Positions 25,201 through 35,726 of a stretch of DNA of 64,000 nt are shown one piece after another (position 1 is the first letter of the stretch; each line of letters opens with the position of its first letter). The DNA lies in NCBI GenBank assembly GCA_018697195.1, contig JAGMWU010000133.1, positions 36,001-100,000 of the forward strand, in the 5' to 3' direction. The position numbers and the translations under genes are program-made. Under the pieces are notes generated by a model. It saw only the letters and a program-made list of their open reading frames with translations. It was not told the origin of the DNA and did no database searches. The stretch is from Certhia americana. Taxonomy: Eukaryota > Chordata > Aves > Passeriformes > Certhiidae.

Positions 25201-28144
25201 CTCTTCCCCAAAATTAAGACTAACTCCCTGAAGACTGTGCAGTTCCAAGGACCAAATAACATCTATCCTGCATGCTGGCTTTGCCTGTCATCCAATGTCA
25301 CGTTTAATTCATCACTCAGGCACACTTCTGGTGCCAACTCCCTCTCCACGTCCTCCCCAAACTGAAATGTTCACAGTTCTGGGCTCTGGCTTGGTGCCCA
25401 AAAGAGAAGAAAGCGAAATTCCTCAGCTCTTAAATGAAAATTAGAAGTGGTGCCCCAGTCATGGAGGGTTCTGGCTCAGGGAACTGAAAGCTGGATGTGA
25501 CCAGGAGGGTCTGAGTGCTGAGCTGGGATGTAGGGGTGGGGGGGAGAGGAAGGCCAGCAGCACCCAGCAGGATGGGACTGTGACACTGGGACTGTGACAC
25601 TGGGAACGTGCCCATGGTGCCACATCACCTAGCTGGGGCCCACAGGTGAGAATCCTACACAGGTGCAGGGCTACGGAGTCAGGTAACATCTTTTATTACA
25701 CATATTTTCAACTCCCAAAAGCTGAGCCATCATTCCTACCAGCAGAAGTCAGGTTAATAAATGATCCTTCTCCCTCAAACCCTTTTTGCTCGACAGGGTT
25801 GTGGTGCTTTCAAACTGATGCTCAGCCACGGACACTGTGATCCATGCAGGGGACCAGAGTGAACTCTCTCACTGCCCACAGTTACATTCCATGGAAAGCC
25901 TGGCTTTGGTTTCCAGCTGGAAAACAGAACTACAGAGCCAAGAGCTGGGTGAGCTGGACCAGGGCTCCTTGGTGAGTTCTTGCCCAGATCTGGAACCATC
26001 ACAAATGAGACCCCCTTTGCTGCTGAGATGAAGTCAGAGCCACCCTTGGACATTCCTGTGGTTTTCCAGACTGATCTGCTCCCTCTCCCCTTCCCTTTCT
26101 GCAGGCACTCTCCCAGCTCAGGGCTCTGCATTGCTTTGCTAAGCGTGTCTGGAGGGTGGTTAATGAAATGTTTTGGTGCACAGGATCAGGTTTCCTGTGT
26201 GCTGTTTGCCGATGACACCGCTCCTCCGATGGCGGCAATCCACATCAGGCAGGGGATTGCACCGCGGGGTTCCCTGGAGCAGCGAGGCTTTGCTCAGCCA
26301 GCAGCAGGGATTCACAGGACCCATCCTGATGGCCAGGATCTTCTCCCACTCCTGGAGGTTTTCCCTGACCCACATCAGCTGAGGATGTGGGGTGCTGATG
26401 TTAGGGGAGCAGAGCTGATTTGCACTGGGTTATTGCTGGAGCTGGGCTGTGCCAACACTCACCCACGCTGGGCTGGGAGCAAGGTGACACAGGAATGTGA
26501 CATGGGGGGGGTCACAGTCTCACCCAGCAGGACAGCAGCATGGAGGAGGTGCAGAGGTCCTGGACACTGTGGGACAGTAAGGAGAGGGCCTTGGGAATTC
26601 TTCCTCTTGCACAGGGAGAGCCTGACTGTTAACAACGAGGTAACCCCGTTGGTTCCAGTGGCACCAGTACTGGTCTGTACTGGTTGGAGAGCAGAAGCCA
26701 GCCCAGGGCACATGGCCAGGACAGTGCAAGTTCTCCACCTGGACACCAGAGACCATCCAGCCATCACAAACCCCTCATCCACACATATCCTCATCCCTAA
26801 TGGGACTTTGTGATCACCCTGAAATGCACTCCCTGTGCTCTCCCACCCTGACCCCAGGTCACTGCTGGAGATGGGGTTCCCCTGTCTCAGGGGTGATGCC
26901 TAGGGCACAGGGATGCTCCAGCCAGTCCCTTCCCCACTGTGGAATTTACACCCAGTTAAGAAAGCAAACAGCCAGGCAGAGAGCATTCCCCGGGGGGAGT
27001 GTGCCCTTCTCGTGTCTCTCGCAGTCACTCCCTGTTCCAGTCGGAGCAAACCTGAGCTGTGCGAACCCTCACGCCTCGGCCACCGCTTTGTGGCATCCCC
27101 TTGGCCAAGTTCCTCAGTCCCGGGGCAGTGCGGTGGGATCCAGCGGCAGGAATCGCTCCAGGCAAGCAGAGCCAAGCAGCTCTCGAGGAGAGGCAGACAA
27201 CCTCTCCACACCTGAGTGCAAGCGAGCGGTGCAAACCCAGCCTGTCCTCCTTCTCGACGCCCGGCGGTAGCCTGGGCTAAGCAAAAAAGCAGTGAGTAGA
27301 TCCCTCCGGTGAGCCCAGACCTCCACAAACATTGCGGGGAGCGCTGGAAACCGCTGGGCTGGGCTCACCCCACCTTGAGCTTCATCCTCCGGCACGTTCG
27401 CCTCTATCTCGAAGGGGTTTTGGTCCCTCACCCCATCGAAAAACCACGTAACTGCCAACATCACCTGTGTGCCTCAAACCCGGGAGCAACCCAAGCGCAT
27501 CTCCAGTGAAGCAAAGAAGCCGGAGAGCAAGGGCTGGAGACGGGAAGCAGAAATGAGGAGTTACAGCAAGGGGAAAAAGCGATGGGTGGGTACGGGTGTG
27601 CTGGAGCCGGCGGGGGGTCAGGTTTGGACACCCATCCCAGCCCCACTGCCAGTTCAGGGTGGGTTTCGAAATCCCCAGCTGCACCAGCAGGTTTAAACTA
27701 GAGGAACCGAATCCCCCCGAGTATCAACACCTCCGAGAGCGATCCTCAAAAAGGGCAGCGGCGAAGAGCCCCGCGATAACCCGAGACCCCGGCGGTGGGG
27801 TGAACCGGGAGCCAGCGAGAGCTGCAGGAGCCGCACGCTGCCCCGCGGGCAGACCTGCCCGGCTCCCTGACATCCCCAGCCGGGCTCCATCCACACACAC
27901 ACACACACACACACCCACCCACACACCCACACACACACACACACACACCCCACACACACACACACCCCCCACACACACACAGACACGAGAGCCCGGCCAG
28001 CCGCAGCCCCCCGCCCCAAACGCGCTCCGCCGGCCGCTCCCGCCCGCAGGAGCCGGGAGGAAAACACCAACTTTACCTAAAGGGTCTCAAGGTGACGAGG
28101 CATCTTCTGACCATTATCTTGCCATCCGCGTTGACAGTGATCAT
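4148..28144 (-). CDS. MGAT5B: MGAT5B, 5' part (coding exons 1-3, continues beyond left edge)
   Basis: Alpha-1,6-mannosylglycoprotein 6-beta-N-acetylglucosaminyltransferase B (GnT-IX/Vb) is a Golgi type II membrane enzyme. It adds beta-1,6-GlcNAc to N-glycans and to O-mannosyl glycans, mainly in brain. Three exons join in frame: 28144-28077, 21739-21627 and 4292-4148. Together they encode residues 1 to about 109. Visible parts are a basic cytosolic tail (1-23), a hydrophobic anchor (about 24-42) and a lumenal stem with a possible N-glycosylation site at N93-S-T. All splice sites are GT/AG, with intron phases 2, 1 and 2. The protein matches the known mammalian N-terminus almost residue for residue, except for a few conservative changes and a small indel region near residue 100. 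The catalytic domain and the remaining exons lie left of base 1. MFSD11 lies upstream in the same orientation, as in human. Identification is secure; the transcription start is not determined. Confidence 0.95.
6213..6262. repeat. Short tandem duplication
   Basis: The motif TAAAAGATGCTATGGRGG occurs twice about 32 bases apart, separated by an A/T-rich spacer. It looks like a recent local duplication. Confidence 0.6.
7357..7386. repeat. GTT microsatellite
   Basis: An imperfect (GTT)n/(TTG)n tract of about 30 bases inside intron 2. Confidence 0.7.
8833..9380 (+). mobile_element. Solo LTR of an avian endogenous retrovirus (ERVK-like)
   Basis: The element starts TGTGCTGGTTT and ends AAACCATGACA. 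These termini are inverted repeats matching at 9 of 11 positions. Inside are a TATA box (TATAAA at 9099-9104) and a polyadenylation signal (AATAAA at 9252-9257), in the order expected for a plus-strand LTR. Flanking 6-mers TCACCT and TCCCTT agree at 4 of 6, a possible decayed 6-bp target duplication. No internal retroviral sequence is attached. It lies in MGAT5B intron 2 in antisense orientation to the gene. The family is assigned by resemblance to songbird ERVK LTRs, not by a library search. Confidence 0.85.
13095..13120. promoter_or_regulatory. Overlapping TAATTA/ATTGAT motifs
   Basis: The run CAATTAATTGATTTAATCG at 13099-13117 packs several homeodomain cores into under 25 bases within GC-rich intron. 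It is a weak candidate regulatory site. Confidence 0.2.
15321..15369. repeat. CTC (GAG) trinucleotide microsatellite
   Basis: Two CCTCCG units are followed by about 13 CTC units ending in CCTCCTGG. The minus strand reads as a poly-Glu run, but this lies deep in intron 2 with no coding evidence. Confidence 0.9.
21627..21739 (-). CDS. MGAT5B: MGAT5B coding exon 2 (membrane anchor)
   Basis: The acceptor is CTGCAG at 21745-21740 and the donor is G|GTGAGC, with GT at 21626-21625. The exon encodes residues 24-60. The first part (IFVLGIGFFTLCFLMTSLG) is a single hydrophobic segment that would serve as the signal-anchor of a type II Golgi protein. It is followed by GGQFSAKRLGDSPFTIRTE, the start of the lumenal stem. 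It is 113 bases long and is nearly identical to the mammalian protein; I24 replaces L and K48 replaces R. The frame joins exon 1 (AG|G, Arg) and exon 3 (G|TG, Val). Confidence 0.95.
24919..24942. repeat. Poly(A) tract
   Basis: An A-rich run of about 24 bases with one G. No retroposed body precedes it that I can recognise. Confidence 0.6.
27893..27986. repeat. CA microsatellite, interrupted
   Basis: An imperfect (CA)n of about 94 bases, broken by CCCACC and a CCCCCC run. It sits about 90 bases inside intron 1 from the MGAT5B exon 1 donor and within the CpG island. Alternating CA can adopt Z-DNA and is length-variable. Confidence 0.9.
28077..28144 (-). CDS. MGAT5B: MGAT5B coding exon 1
   Basis: The exon reads from an ATG at 28144-28142 and ends in AG|GTAAAG, with the donor GT at 28076-28075. 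It encodes 22 full codons, starting MITVNADGKIMVRRC, which is the mammalian MGAT5B start with one change (A for P at residue 6). The ATG has A at -3, a good vertebrate initiation context. The exon lies inside the CpG island. Arginine 23 is split across the intron (phase 2). Confidence 0.95.
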
Positions 28145-28480
28145 CGTTCGGAGTTGCGGGCAGGGGGCGGCCCCGCACCCCCACCCCCCCCCCAGAGGCA
28201 GCGAGGGCGGCAGCGAGCGGGGCTCAGCGGGCGGGGTGCGGGGCTGCTCGGGGGCGCATGGTGGGGGCTCCGGGGGGACAGATCCCCCCCCCTGCCCTAC
28301 CCTTACCCCTGCCCGCTGCCGGCCGAGCCCATGGCCGGGCCCCTCGCTCCGTTCCGCTCCGCTCCGCGCACCCCGCGCTGCGGCTCCGCTCCGCCCCGCA
28401 CCGCCCGCACCGCCCCGCGGAGCCTCCGCCGGGCTCCGCCGAGCTCCGCATGCCATCTAGCGGCAACCCGGCCCCGCAGA
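28145..28480 (-). promoter_or_regulatory. MGAT5B: Putative MGAT5B promoter and 5' UTR
   Basis: This GC-rich stretch lies directly upstream of the MGAT5B start codon. It holds GC-box (Sp1-type) motifs, for example GGGGGCGG near 28165, GGGCGGGG near 28229 and repeated CCGCCC cores at about 28390-28422. No TATA box is visible. The 5' UTR is not delimited, and an additional upstream non-coding exon cannot be ruled out. Confidence 0.6.
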
Positions 28481-30953
28481 GGGGGGGTCGGGACAGGGGG
28501 TAGGGAGAGGTGGGGGGGCGGCAGCCCCCCGAGGTGAGGGGATGTCGTTTTGGGGGGAGGATGGCGGCGTTTGGGCAGAGAGAGCGGCAGCATCTCCGCG
28601 CAGGTGACAGCCCCCGGTGTGGGGACATCGGGAGGCAGGGATGGAGCTTTGGTGGGGGCAGGCAGAGCAGAAATGCCACCGAGCACCGTGCCCGGGTGCT
28701 GTTTGATTTGGGGAGGTTTAGGAGCAGGGCAAACCTCCCTTGTGGGGGAAGGTGGGTCTGGAGTCTCTGACAGCACCAGGCTGCAGCTGTGTGACCCCAT
28801 CACTCTGTTTTCTCTCTGGGGGGCACAGTCACAGCCCACGATGTGGCTCCCCAAAGTCCCCGGGTATTCCAGGGTGCTGCCAAAAGGACCAGGGCGGTGT
28901 CCTTGGGAAGACAAAGAAAGGGCCGTGAGAGCTGAGGCAGGAGAAGCAGTGCTGAGCTCAGCAGAGGTGTTTCCAGCTCTCCTGTGAAAGGTGACAAGCA
29001 CAAAAAAACCCTCAAAAGTTGGGACTTAAAGGAACCAAGTGTGCGCAGGGCCCAGAGACGCCCCATTCCCAACCTCAGGCAGGATGGGTGCACCCCACTG
29101 GGGGTGAGGGAAGGGATGCAGCTCCCCGGGGTGAGCACAGCATGGCTGGAAGGACAACGCTGTCCCCACGTGTATTCTTGGCCAGGCTACAGGACAGGGA
29201 CAGACCATGATCTGGGGGGCTGTGTTGCCAACAGAGCCCACTCATGCCATGCTGGCATCGTGGCTGGCTGTCCCTCTGCTCTGGATACCACCATGGATAC
29301 CATCAAGCACAAGGTGACACTGGGGGACAGCTCTCCCTTTGCCTTCCCCACGGTAAGATGCTCATCATGGGGACATCATGGTCTTCCCCAGCCTTTCTCC
29401 CATCCCATTTTCCTCCAGAGAGACAAAACCTCCCTCCAGCCCCACCTGCCTGGCTTGGCTTAGTGACCTGCTCCTCAAGGCTGAGCAATTCCAACGCCCT
29501 CCCAACACCAGCCACCTACTCCTCTACAAACTAACCTTGATTGTGCACAATCCCAGGGTTTTCCTGTGCGGCTGATGAGGAGAATGTGATACTGCATTTC
29601 CATAGGCATCCCTATGCTATGGGATGCTCACACTGCTTCCTTCTCCCCAGTGGAAACTAGGGGTGGCTTTGGTCAGCAAAGCTTCAGGGAGCATAAACTG
29701 CAACAGCACCAGCCACAAGTGAGCTCAGGGACATCAGATGGAAATTTATCCCAAACCAGAATTTTTCCTCATTAAACATCACTTTTTTCCAAGCAGAAGA
29801 GAGAGGCAAAACAATATTCTCCAGGACTTCTTAAATGCAGAAGGATTTTTGTGTTCATCCACACTTTTCATGGGCAGGGGACAGCAAAGGAGTCATTGCC
29901 ACACCAGGTCTGGGTAGGACCACAGCAGGATGTGGCAGACAGATGCACATACTGAGGATTTGCAGGAAGTGTGGCTCAGGAGCAGCAGTCAGCGCTGTCA
30001 AGCCAAACCCTCAGGTCATCTTGGCAAGGACACCCTTCTCTGGAGCCCATCCCCATAAGGATGGACACAGCCAGGCAGCCCCAGTGCATGGACAGACCCC
30101 AAACACCAGCTGGGTGCTCGGTCCCTGCTATTTTAGGTGCAGCTGGGAACATCTGGCCTCCTCTGGAAAAACCACTTGGCTTTCTTCACCTGCCCATTGG
30201 GCAAGGAGGGGAGCAGCAGGCAAGTGAAGGTGCTGTGGGGATCCTGCTACCCCTGATTTCCTGCCTGCTCACTCCATTCCCAGCTCCTGCTGCTCTGACA
30301 GGAATTCTCAGTCCTCACCTGAGCTGCAAAACCACCTCAAAATCTGGTGCTGCCCTCCAGAGCCCAGCTCCAGATGGCAGCAGGAGGCAGAGCCCTTCAT
30401 CCCAAGAACTTCTTTCCAAGATCGGCTCAGTTCCATGGGTCTGGAAACTTTGCTAAAGCACATAAACACTGCATGGAGTGGGTGGTGGAGCAGCCAAGCC
30501 ACTGCCTGGCGTGTTCCAGGACCCAGCTGTTCCTTCCTAAGAGCCTGGGAGGGACAGGGAACATCCCACCCTGGAGTGCAGAGCAGGGGGGACCAGAGTT
30601 CCAATGAGGGGTGAATTCTGTGGGATGGGACCCTCCAGAAGGATAAAGCCAAGATCCTTCTTTGCATCCCACAAGCTCTGGATTGTGCCAATCCAGCTCT
30701 TCCCTGAGGTCAGGGGCAGTGGCTTCCCAGCAGGAAAATCTGGGGTGTGGTGAGGCACCACACATTAATTATTTAAGAATTAGGGGTGAGTGATATTGAA
30801 GGGAGAAGGGACCAGGGAGGAGAGACCATTCCTCCTTCCAGAGCTGATCCTGGGTTGGAAAATGTCCCCAAAGGGTCTGGCTGTTTCTTGGGCAGGTAGA
30901 AGGCAGCTCAGCCACCTTGGCTTCCTCCAGGTGCCTCCGGCAGCACTGACCAG

Positions 30954-31059
30954 GAAATAAAATAAAATAAAATAAAATAAAATAAAATAAAATAAAATAA
31001 ANNNNNNNNNNAATAAAATAAAATAAAATAAAATAAAATAAAATAAAATAAAATAAAAA
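30954..31059. repeat. (AAAAT)n pentanucleotide repeat with assembly gap
   Basis: Perfect AAAAT units lie on both sides of ten N bases at 31002-31011. The gap length is almost certainly a placeholder, so the true array is longer or unresolved. Confidence 0.95.
31002..31011. other. Assembly gap (10 N)
   Basis: Ten undetermined bases interrupt the pentanucleotide array. Confidence 0.99.
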
Positions 31060-31418
31060 TAGAAATCTGCTCTTGTCACTCTCTATGGACATCCTGGCAG
31101 GGTGCTGCAGGGAGAAACAGTCAGAGCTTTTTCTGCTGCTCCAAATTCCCACCAGAATCAGCCATGCAGGATCCATCACCCAAGGTATGGGAATGTGGCA
31201 TTCCCCACACCCCCAGGGCCTTCATCCCTGAAGAGAAGCACTGCAGCAGCCCATCCTTCCTCTGTGCTGCTGCTTGAAACAAAAGCTTAATAAACTACCA
31301 GCTCGCTGTCTGTTTAGAGGGATAAATCTAAATTTCAAGGATGGTAATAAAGCAGTGAATTATCTTCTTCGGCAGCTGAGAAGCAATAGCCCCAAAAATC
31401 AATATGCTGAAGTTATAC

Positions 31419-31443
31419 CACACACACACACACGCACACACAC
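31419..31443. repeat. CA microsatellite, short
   Basis: About 12 CA units with one CG interruption. Confidence 0.8.
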
Positions 31444-31689
31444 GTTTGTTTGTTATTCTGAATTCAGGAGCAGCAGGGAATGGAGAGAACCAACTCAGCA
31501 GCCAGCTGGCCCAAAAGAAACCAGTTTTGCACCAGTTAGAGCCCCTGCCCACCCAGAAGTAGACATGGAGCATCTCTAGTGAGGCTCCAGGCTGCCCCTC
31601 CACAGATCTGCCTGTAACTGGGGAAGGGCCAACATTCCAGCTCTGACCAGAGCATCCTCTAGGAGATGGGACTCACACTACACCACTGG

Positions 31690-32348
31690 CCCAGTGTCCT
31701 GGTTTAATTTTTAATTTGGGAGGAAACTTCCAAAGGGTTTCCTCCAGAAAGCAGATTCAAGCAGCCCCTCCCCCAACTGGTTCAGGAAAAGATTTCCTTG
31801 GAGAAAAGTGGAAGAAAACCCCTGTTTATTTAACAAGTAAAGTACTCATAAAAAGCACAAAGAAAAATAATATTAACCAATGGAACCTCTCACTGTTCTG
31901 AAGAGATGGCAAATTCAGAAAGTCCTTGAGGGTGTCGCTTGGTTCGCTCAGTCCCAGATCAGCCCCTCCAGTGCTGGAAAATGCTGCATCCTGGGTCCCA
32001 GTGGGGCACAGGTGTGAACTCCTGGGGTTTTTCTGGGGTTTCAGTCCAGAGCAGGCTCATGAGTTCAGAGAAAAAGAAAAGCCACAGTCTGGGGATCTTC
32101 TCTGCCTCAGCTAGCTAAAAACTAACTAAAAGCAAAGGAGAGCTCTCTCCCGCTGTTCCTGCTGCAGACAACACAGTCCATGAGAAGGATGCACAGGAGC
32201 AAGTGCAGTTTCTAAAAGCAAACTGTGTGCTTCTTCTCCCCTCCTTGGCTCTTGGAACCAGTCTTAAAGGTGCAGAACTCAATATCCAGCATAAACAGAA
32301 CACCCAAGTGGGGATACAAGCATCACAAAGTCGCCCTAGGACACCCAG
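31690..32348 (-). mobile_element. Solo LTR with perfect 5-bp target duplication
   Basis: The LTR proper is 31695-32343 (649 bases). On the plus strand it starts TGTCCTGGTTTAA and ends GCCCTAGGACA, so both ends read TGTCCT inward. It is flanked by identical CCCAG duplications at 31690-31694 and 32344-32348. The sense strand is probably minus: AATAAA lies at 31830-31825 on that strand, about 130 bases before the 3' end. No internal retroviral genes are attached, so it arose by recombination between two LTRs. A 5-bp duplication fits ERVL-type or some gamma-like avian families. It lies about 3.5 kb upstream of MGAT5B. Confidence 0.9.
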
Positions 32349-33516
32349 CAAAAGACCTTGGGAATTTTCAACTGATCCTTGGTAGCAACCCTGAGTCCCA
32401 AAGCTCCCTAACATCATGGTTTGGGTCACCACAGCTGCAGGAAGGAGGTTATAAATTCAGGGGGGTTGTAACACACCAGAAATAAAGCTTAAAATACATT
32501 CCTGGAAAGGTCACAGACACACACCCACCACTGCTCAGATGGGGGCACCTCCAGACAAGCCGCAATGACAAGACTTATCTGGGCTTTTGGTCAGCACTGC
32601 CCACGTGCTAGGGATCCAAAAGCACCCCAAGACCCTCCAGAGACTCCCCACTCCAGCCCAGGACCTCCTTCAGTGCTTTCCAAAGCCTGGAGGTTGGATC
32701 TGCCCGTATTTCATCTTGGAGCCTCCTCTCGAGCCTTAAGCTACTGGATCTTCATGGAAAAATAATGATCCCAGAGGGGGAGAATGACAGCAAACAGTGG
32801 AACTGTAATGTGCTGTGACAAGCCACTTCCTTAAGTTCTCCCTGTGCACAGTCTTGCCCTTGAGATAAGAGAGATGATTTGATTGCAGGAGCTGCAATGC
32901 CCAAATGCTTTGGGCATTAGGATCACTTAGTCACCATAACTTCTCTGTCCCCCCCCAGGCGACATTGCAGGGGACAGGGAGCTCTTTTATTGACATGAAA
33001 CAACCTAGCTCCACCACTGGCTCAGCCTCAATTGCTGCATTCACGCCTCTGCCCCTCTCTGTAGCAACAAGGCAGAAAGGCTCTGAGCCTGGACCCGACC
33101 TCCTGTGCCACTGAGCATCCCCATCTGCTGGGCAGCAAAACAAACCCTAAATTTGCTCCTCTGCTGGTGTTTGGAGAGAAAACTGGGCAAAGAGCAGGGA
33201 GGGGATGGCAGTGTCCTAAAGCCACTTTTGCATACACACACAGGATGCTCAGGAGCTCCCTGAGACTGCTGAAAGAGCCCAAGAGGAGCCAGCAAAGGCC
33301 TTGGGCACAGGTGGCCTTGCTGCTGCCAGAGCAGTAAATGTGGGTGCTGAAAATCCATCCACCAGCTTAAAGTCTCTGTGACTTCAGCCTGCAGAGGATG
33401 CAACATTTCCCTTCAACACCTGAAATCCAGAAACACTGCCCAGCTAACTGGCAGCAGTGAGAGGGCACCTGACACTGCCCTGGGGGGATTTACCAAGCAT
33501 GAAGGTCCCAGAATCT

Positions 33517-33873
33517 GTTCTTTGGTCCATGGGGCTGCTCTCTGTTCCTCAGCGCTGTTCTCTGGGGCAGTTCTCCAGTTCACAGGGCTGTTCTCAGGTC
33601 CCTGGAGCTGTTCTCTGGTCCCTGGAGCTGTTCTCAATGTTTTCTGGTCCCTGGGCATGTCCTCTGGTCTCTGGATCTGTTCTCTGTTCCCCAGGGCTGT
33701 TCTCTGGGGCAGTTTTCCAGTTCACAGGGCTGTTCTCTGACCCCTGGAGCTGTTCTCTGGTCCCCAGAGCTGTTCTCAATGTTTTCTGGTCTCTTTTCTC
33801 TGTTCCCCAGAGCTGTTCACTGGGGCTGTTCTCTGGAGCTGTTTTCTGGAGTTGTTCTCTGTTCCCTGGAGCT
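33517..33873. repeat. Minisatellite, 20-bp-type unit with 142-bp higher-order period
   Basis: Degenerate units of the form CTGTTCTCTGGTCCCTGGAG recur across about 350 bases. A larger block repeats: TCTGGGGCAG at 33561 and 33703, and AATGTTTTCTGGTC at 33636 and 33778, both exactly 142 bases apart. This indicates a block duplication of a pre-existing array. Open frames on both strands across it are a by-product of the repeat. Confidence 0.88.
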
Positions 33874-34319
33874 ATCTGCATGGCTGAGGTCTCAGTGGGT
33901 GCAAGGTACCACCAGGCAGACACTGATCTCTGTCCTGTCCTACCCTGGGACAGCCGCTGGGAGCCTGGTGGTGATGTGCCTAAAGGCAGAGCCAGCAGCA
34001 TCCCCGGGGGCAGATCTGGCAGGGTTGGAGGCTGCTGCAGCCCTCAGCAGTCAGGATGGGCTCTATCAGCCCACAGGAGCATCCACTGGGGAGCAGGAGG
34101 AGCATTCCAGCCCTCGGATCCCCAGGGATGCTACAGCCTCCAGTGCTGGCAGCACAGCCCAGGACACGTCCTGTGCTCAGGTACCTGCTGGAGGTGCACA
34201 GCCAGGTCAGGTGTAAAGCAAAGCATTCTCCAGCTCCCATCCACACAGGGCTGTCAGCGCTGCCTTACAGAGGGAATTTGGGAAGCTCCTGCTCTTCCAG
34301 CCTGTCAGCACTGTGAATC

Positions 34320-34500
34320 CTTCACTTCCATTAGCTGCTAATTCACTAATTCAGCAGAGGAAAATAATCGATGTACGGATCACTCCTCAGCTCCCAATAG
34401 GATTATGTGTTCTGAGAGCAGCAGGGAAGCTTTCCCTTTCTCCCCCCCTGCTTAAATAAACTCATGCATTTTTCTTACTATGTTAATTAAACCCAGCGAC
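34320..34500. promoter_or_regulatory. AT-rich island, candidate conserved element
   Basis: Multiple motifs (CTAATTCACTAATTC, AATAATCGATG, GTTAATTAAACC) stand in otherwise GC-rich sequence about 6 kb upstream of MGAT5B. Regulatory function is only inferred. Confidence 0.25.
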
Positions 34501-35726
34501 GACCCCGACTTCACCGAGAAGCAAACACAAAAGGTGAAAGGAAAACCTGAACCAGCTTAATCGGTCGTGAAGGGCTCCTGGCTCCCCAGCTGCAACGGGA
34601 GATGCTCCGAGGAAACGCGAGCAGTAATTAAAAATTAAAGAGAGAGGAAGATGTGTGCAGCAGAGAAGGAAGGTGCATTTGCATAGCTGCAGTGCATTAA
34701 GGGGCAGCTCCTGACCCCCCCCGGGAGCACAACTCCCTCCCTGGGCAGCTCTGCCCAGCTCCATCCAGGGAAGGGAGCGAGCCCAGGGTAAAGGAGAGCA
34801 GCAGGACAGGGTGGGAAATGCTGAAACACTGCTCCTGAAGGGGAAGGAGCATCCTTTCTCCCATTGGGTGAGGTTATTTGAGGCTAAACACCCCAGAGAG
34901 CTCCCCCCGGGAAGGGGACCCGGAAAAAAAGTCAGGAAAAGAGTCAGCCCCGAGGGCTGGATCTGTCCCTTTGCCAGGCTCCTTCTCAGAGCTGCCAGTT
35001 CAGGTTTGCCTCGCCCCTGCCTCTCAGTCACGCTCAGCTGAGCACATTTCCCAGCCCGGTGCGGTCCCAGGAGGACAATACATGGCTCAGCCATTGGATT
35101 AGCATCGAAAGGACAAGAAAAATCCTCTGGAGGAGCCTCCCAGGCTTGTTAACACGTTCTCCCGAGTTCCTGCAGCAAGTGCTGTCTCCCCTAGCCCGGG
35201 AGAGTCCAGGAGCTCTCCCAGCCATCCCACAGGGTGAGGATAGATCTTATCCCTGTGGAACGAGCCCACTGACCTGGTGGCATCACCATGCACAGTGTGG
35301 AGACGTGTTGGAGCTCAAGGTGAAAAGTGCTTCATACAGTGCTGGGAAGAAGGGAGAGCTAAAACCCCCCTGACAGGCTCCTGTACCCACAAGGGCTCAC
35401 AACAACACCCCAAAATGAGCCCAGCAGGGCACCCACACCCCCTGCAAGGGGCTGGGGAGTGCCAGAGCTGGGAATCACTGCAGTCAGCAGCGGGGTGCTG
35501 GAGCTGGAGGAAGGCTTAGCCAAATTAAGAGGGACAAGATATATCAAGCTTTGGCTGTAATTAAAGAAAATCAAGTCAGGGGTGAGAAGAGCAAGAGGTC
35601 TCATAGTCTTAATTACCGCAGGAGAGTCGACATCGCTGCAGAGTGCTCACAGCCCTTCCTGACAGGGTTTGTGAGGAGGTTGTGCCTCTGCCCGAGCACC
35701 CAGAGGTTGATTATCGACTCACACCT

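Larger units (their letters stand above)
21740..28076. other. MGAT5B intron 1
   Basis: A 6.3-kb intron. It contains an interrupted poly(A) tract (about 24919-24942) and a CA repeat (27893-27986) close to the exon 1 donor. The right end is part of the CpG island. No other exon was recognised. Confidence 0.85.
27720..28640. promoter_or_regulatory. MGAT5B: CpG island over MGAT5B exon 1
   Basis: CpG dinucleotides are dense from about 27.7 to 28.6 kb, most of all at 28000-28460, while flanking sequence is CpG-poor. The island spans the start codon, the first donor and the presumed start site. The limits are judged by eye. Such islands usually mark a broad, TATA-less vertebrate promoter. Confidence 0.8.
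28481..31689. other. Intergenic region upstream of MGAT5B
   Basis: GC-rich sequence with the tail of the CpG island (to about 28640), an ATAAA repeat with a gap (30954-31059) and a short CA repeat (31419-31443). No exon or RNA gene was recognised. Confidence 0.65.
32349..35726. other. Intergenic, with minisatellite and AT islands
   Basis: No gene recognised. The main content is the CTGTTCTCTGG minisatellite (33517-33873). An AT-rich stretch at about 34320-34500 carries several TAAT cores and an ATCGAT site, and TAATTA-type motifs occur around 35540-35625. Confidence 0.6.

Noticed and set aside
25980..26813. 277-codon plus-strand frame containing LFADDT, resembling the FADD box of a reverse transcriptase
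   Set aside because: The flanking residues do not continue as any reverse transcriptase, no other retroelement motif is nearby, and the strand context is intron 1 of MGAT5B. Treated as coincidence.
27596..28537. 313-codon open frame on the plus strand across the CpG island
   Set aside because: It runs antisense to MGAT5B exon 1, reads through a CA repeat and is dominated by Pro/Arg/Ala from GC-rich sequence. No recognisable domain.
33457..34341. 294-codon plus-strand frame
   Set aside because: Its repetitive first half is the minisatellite; the rest has no recognisable protein features.
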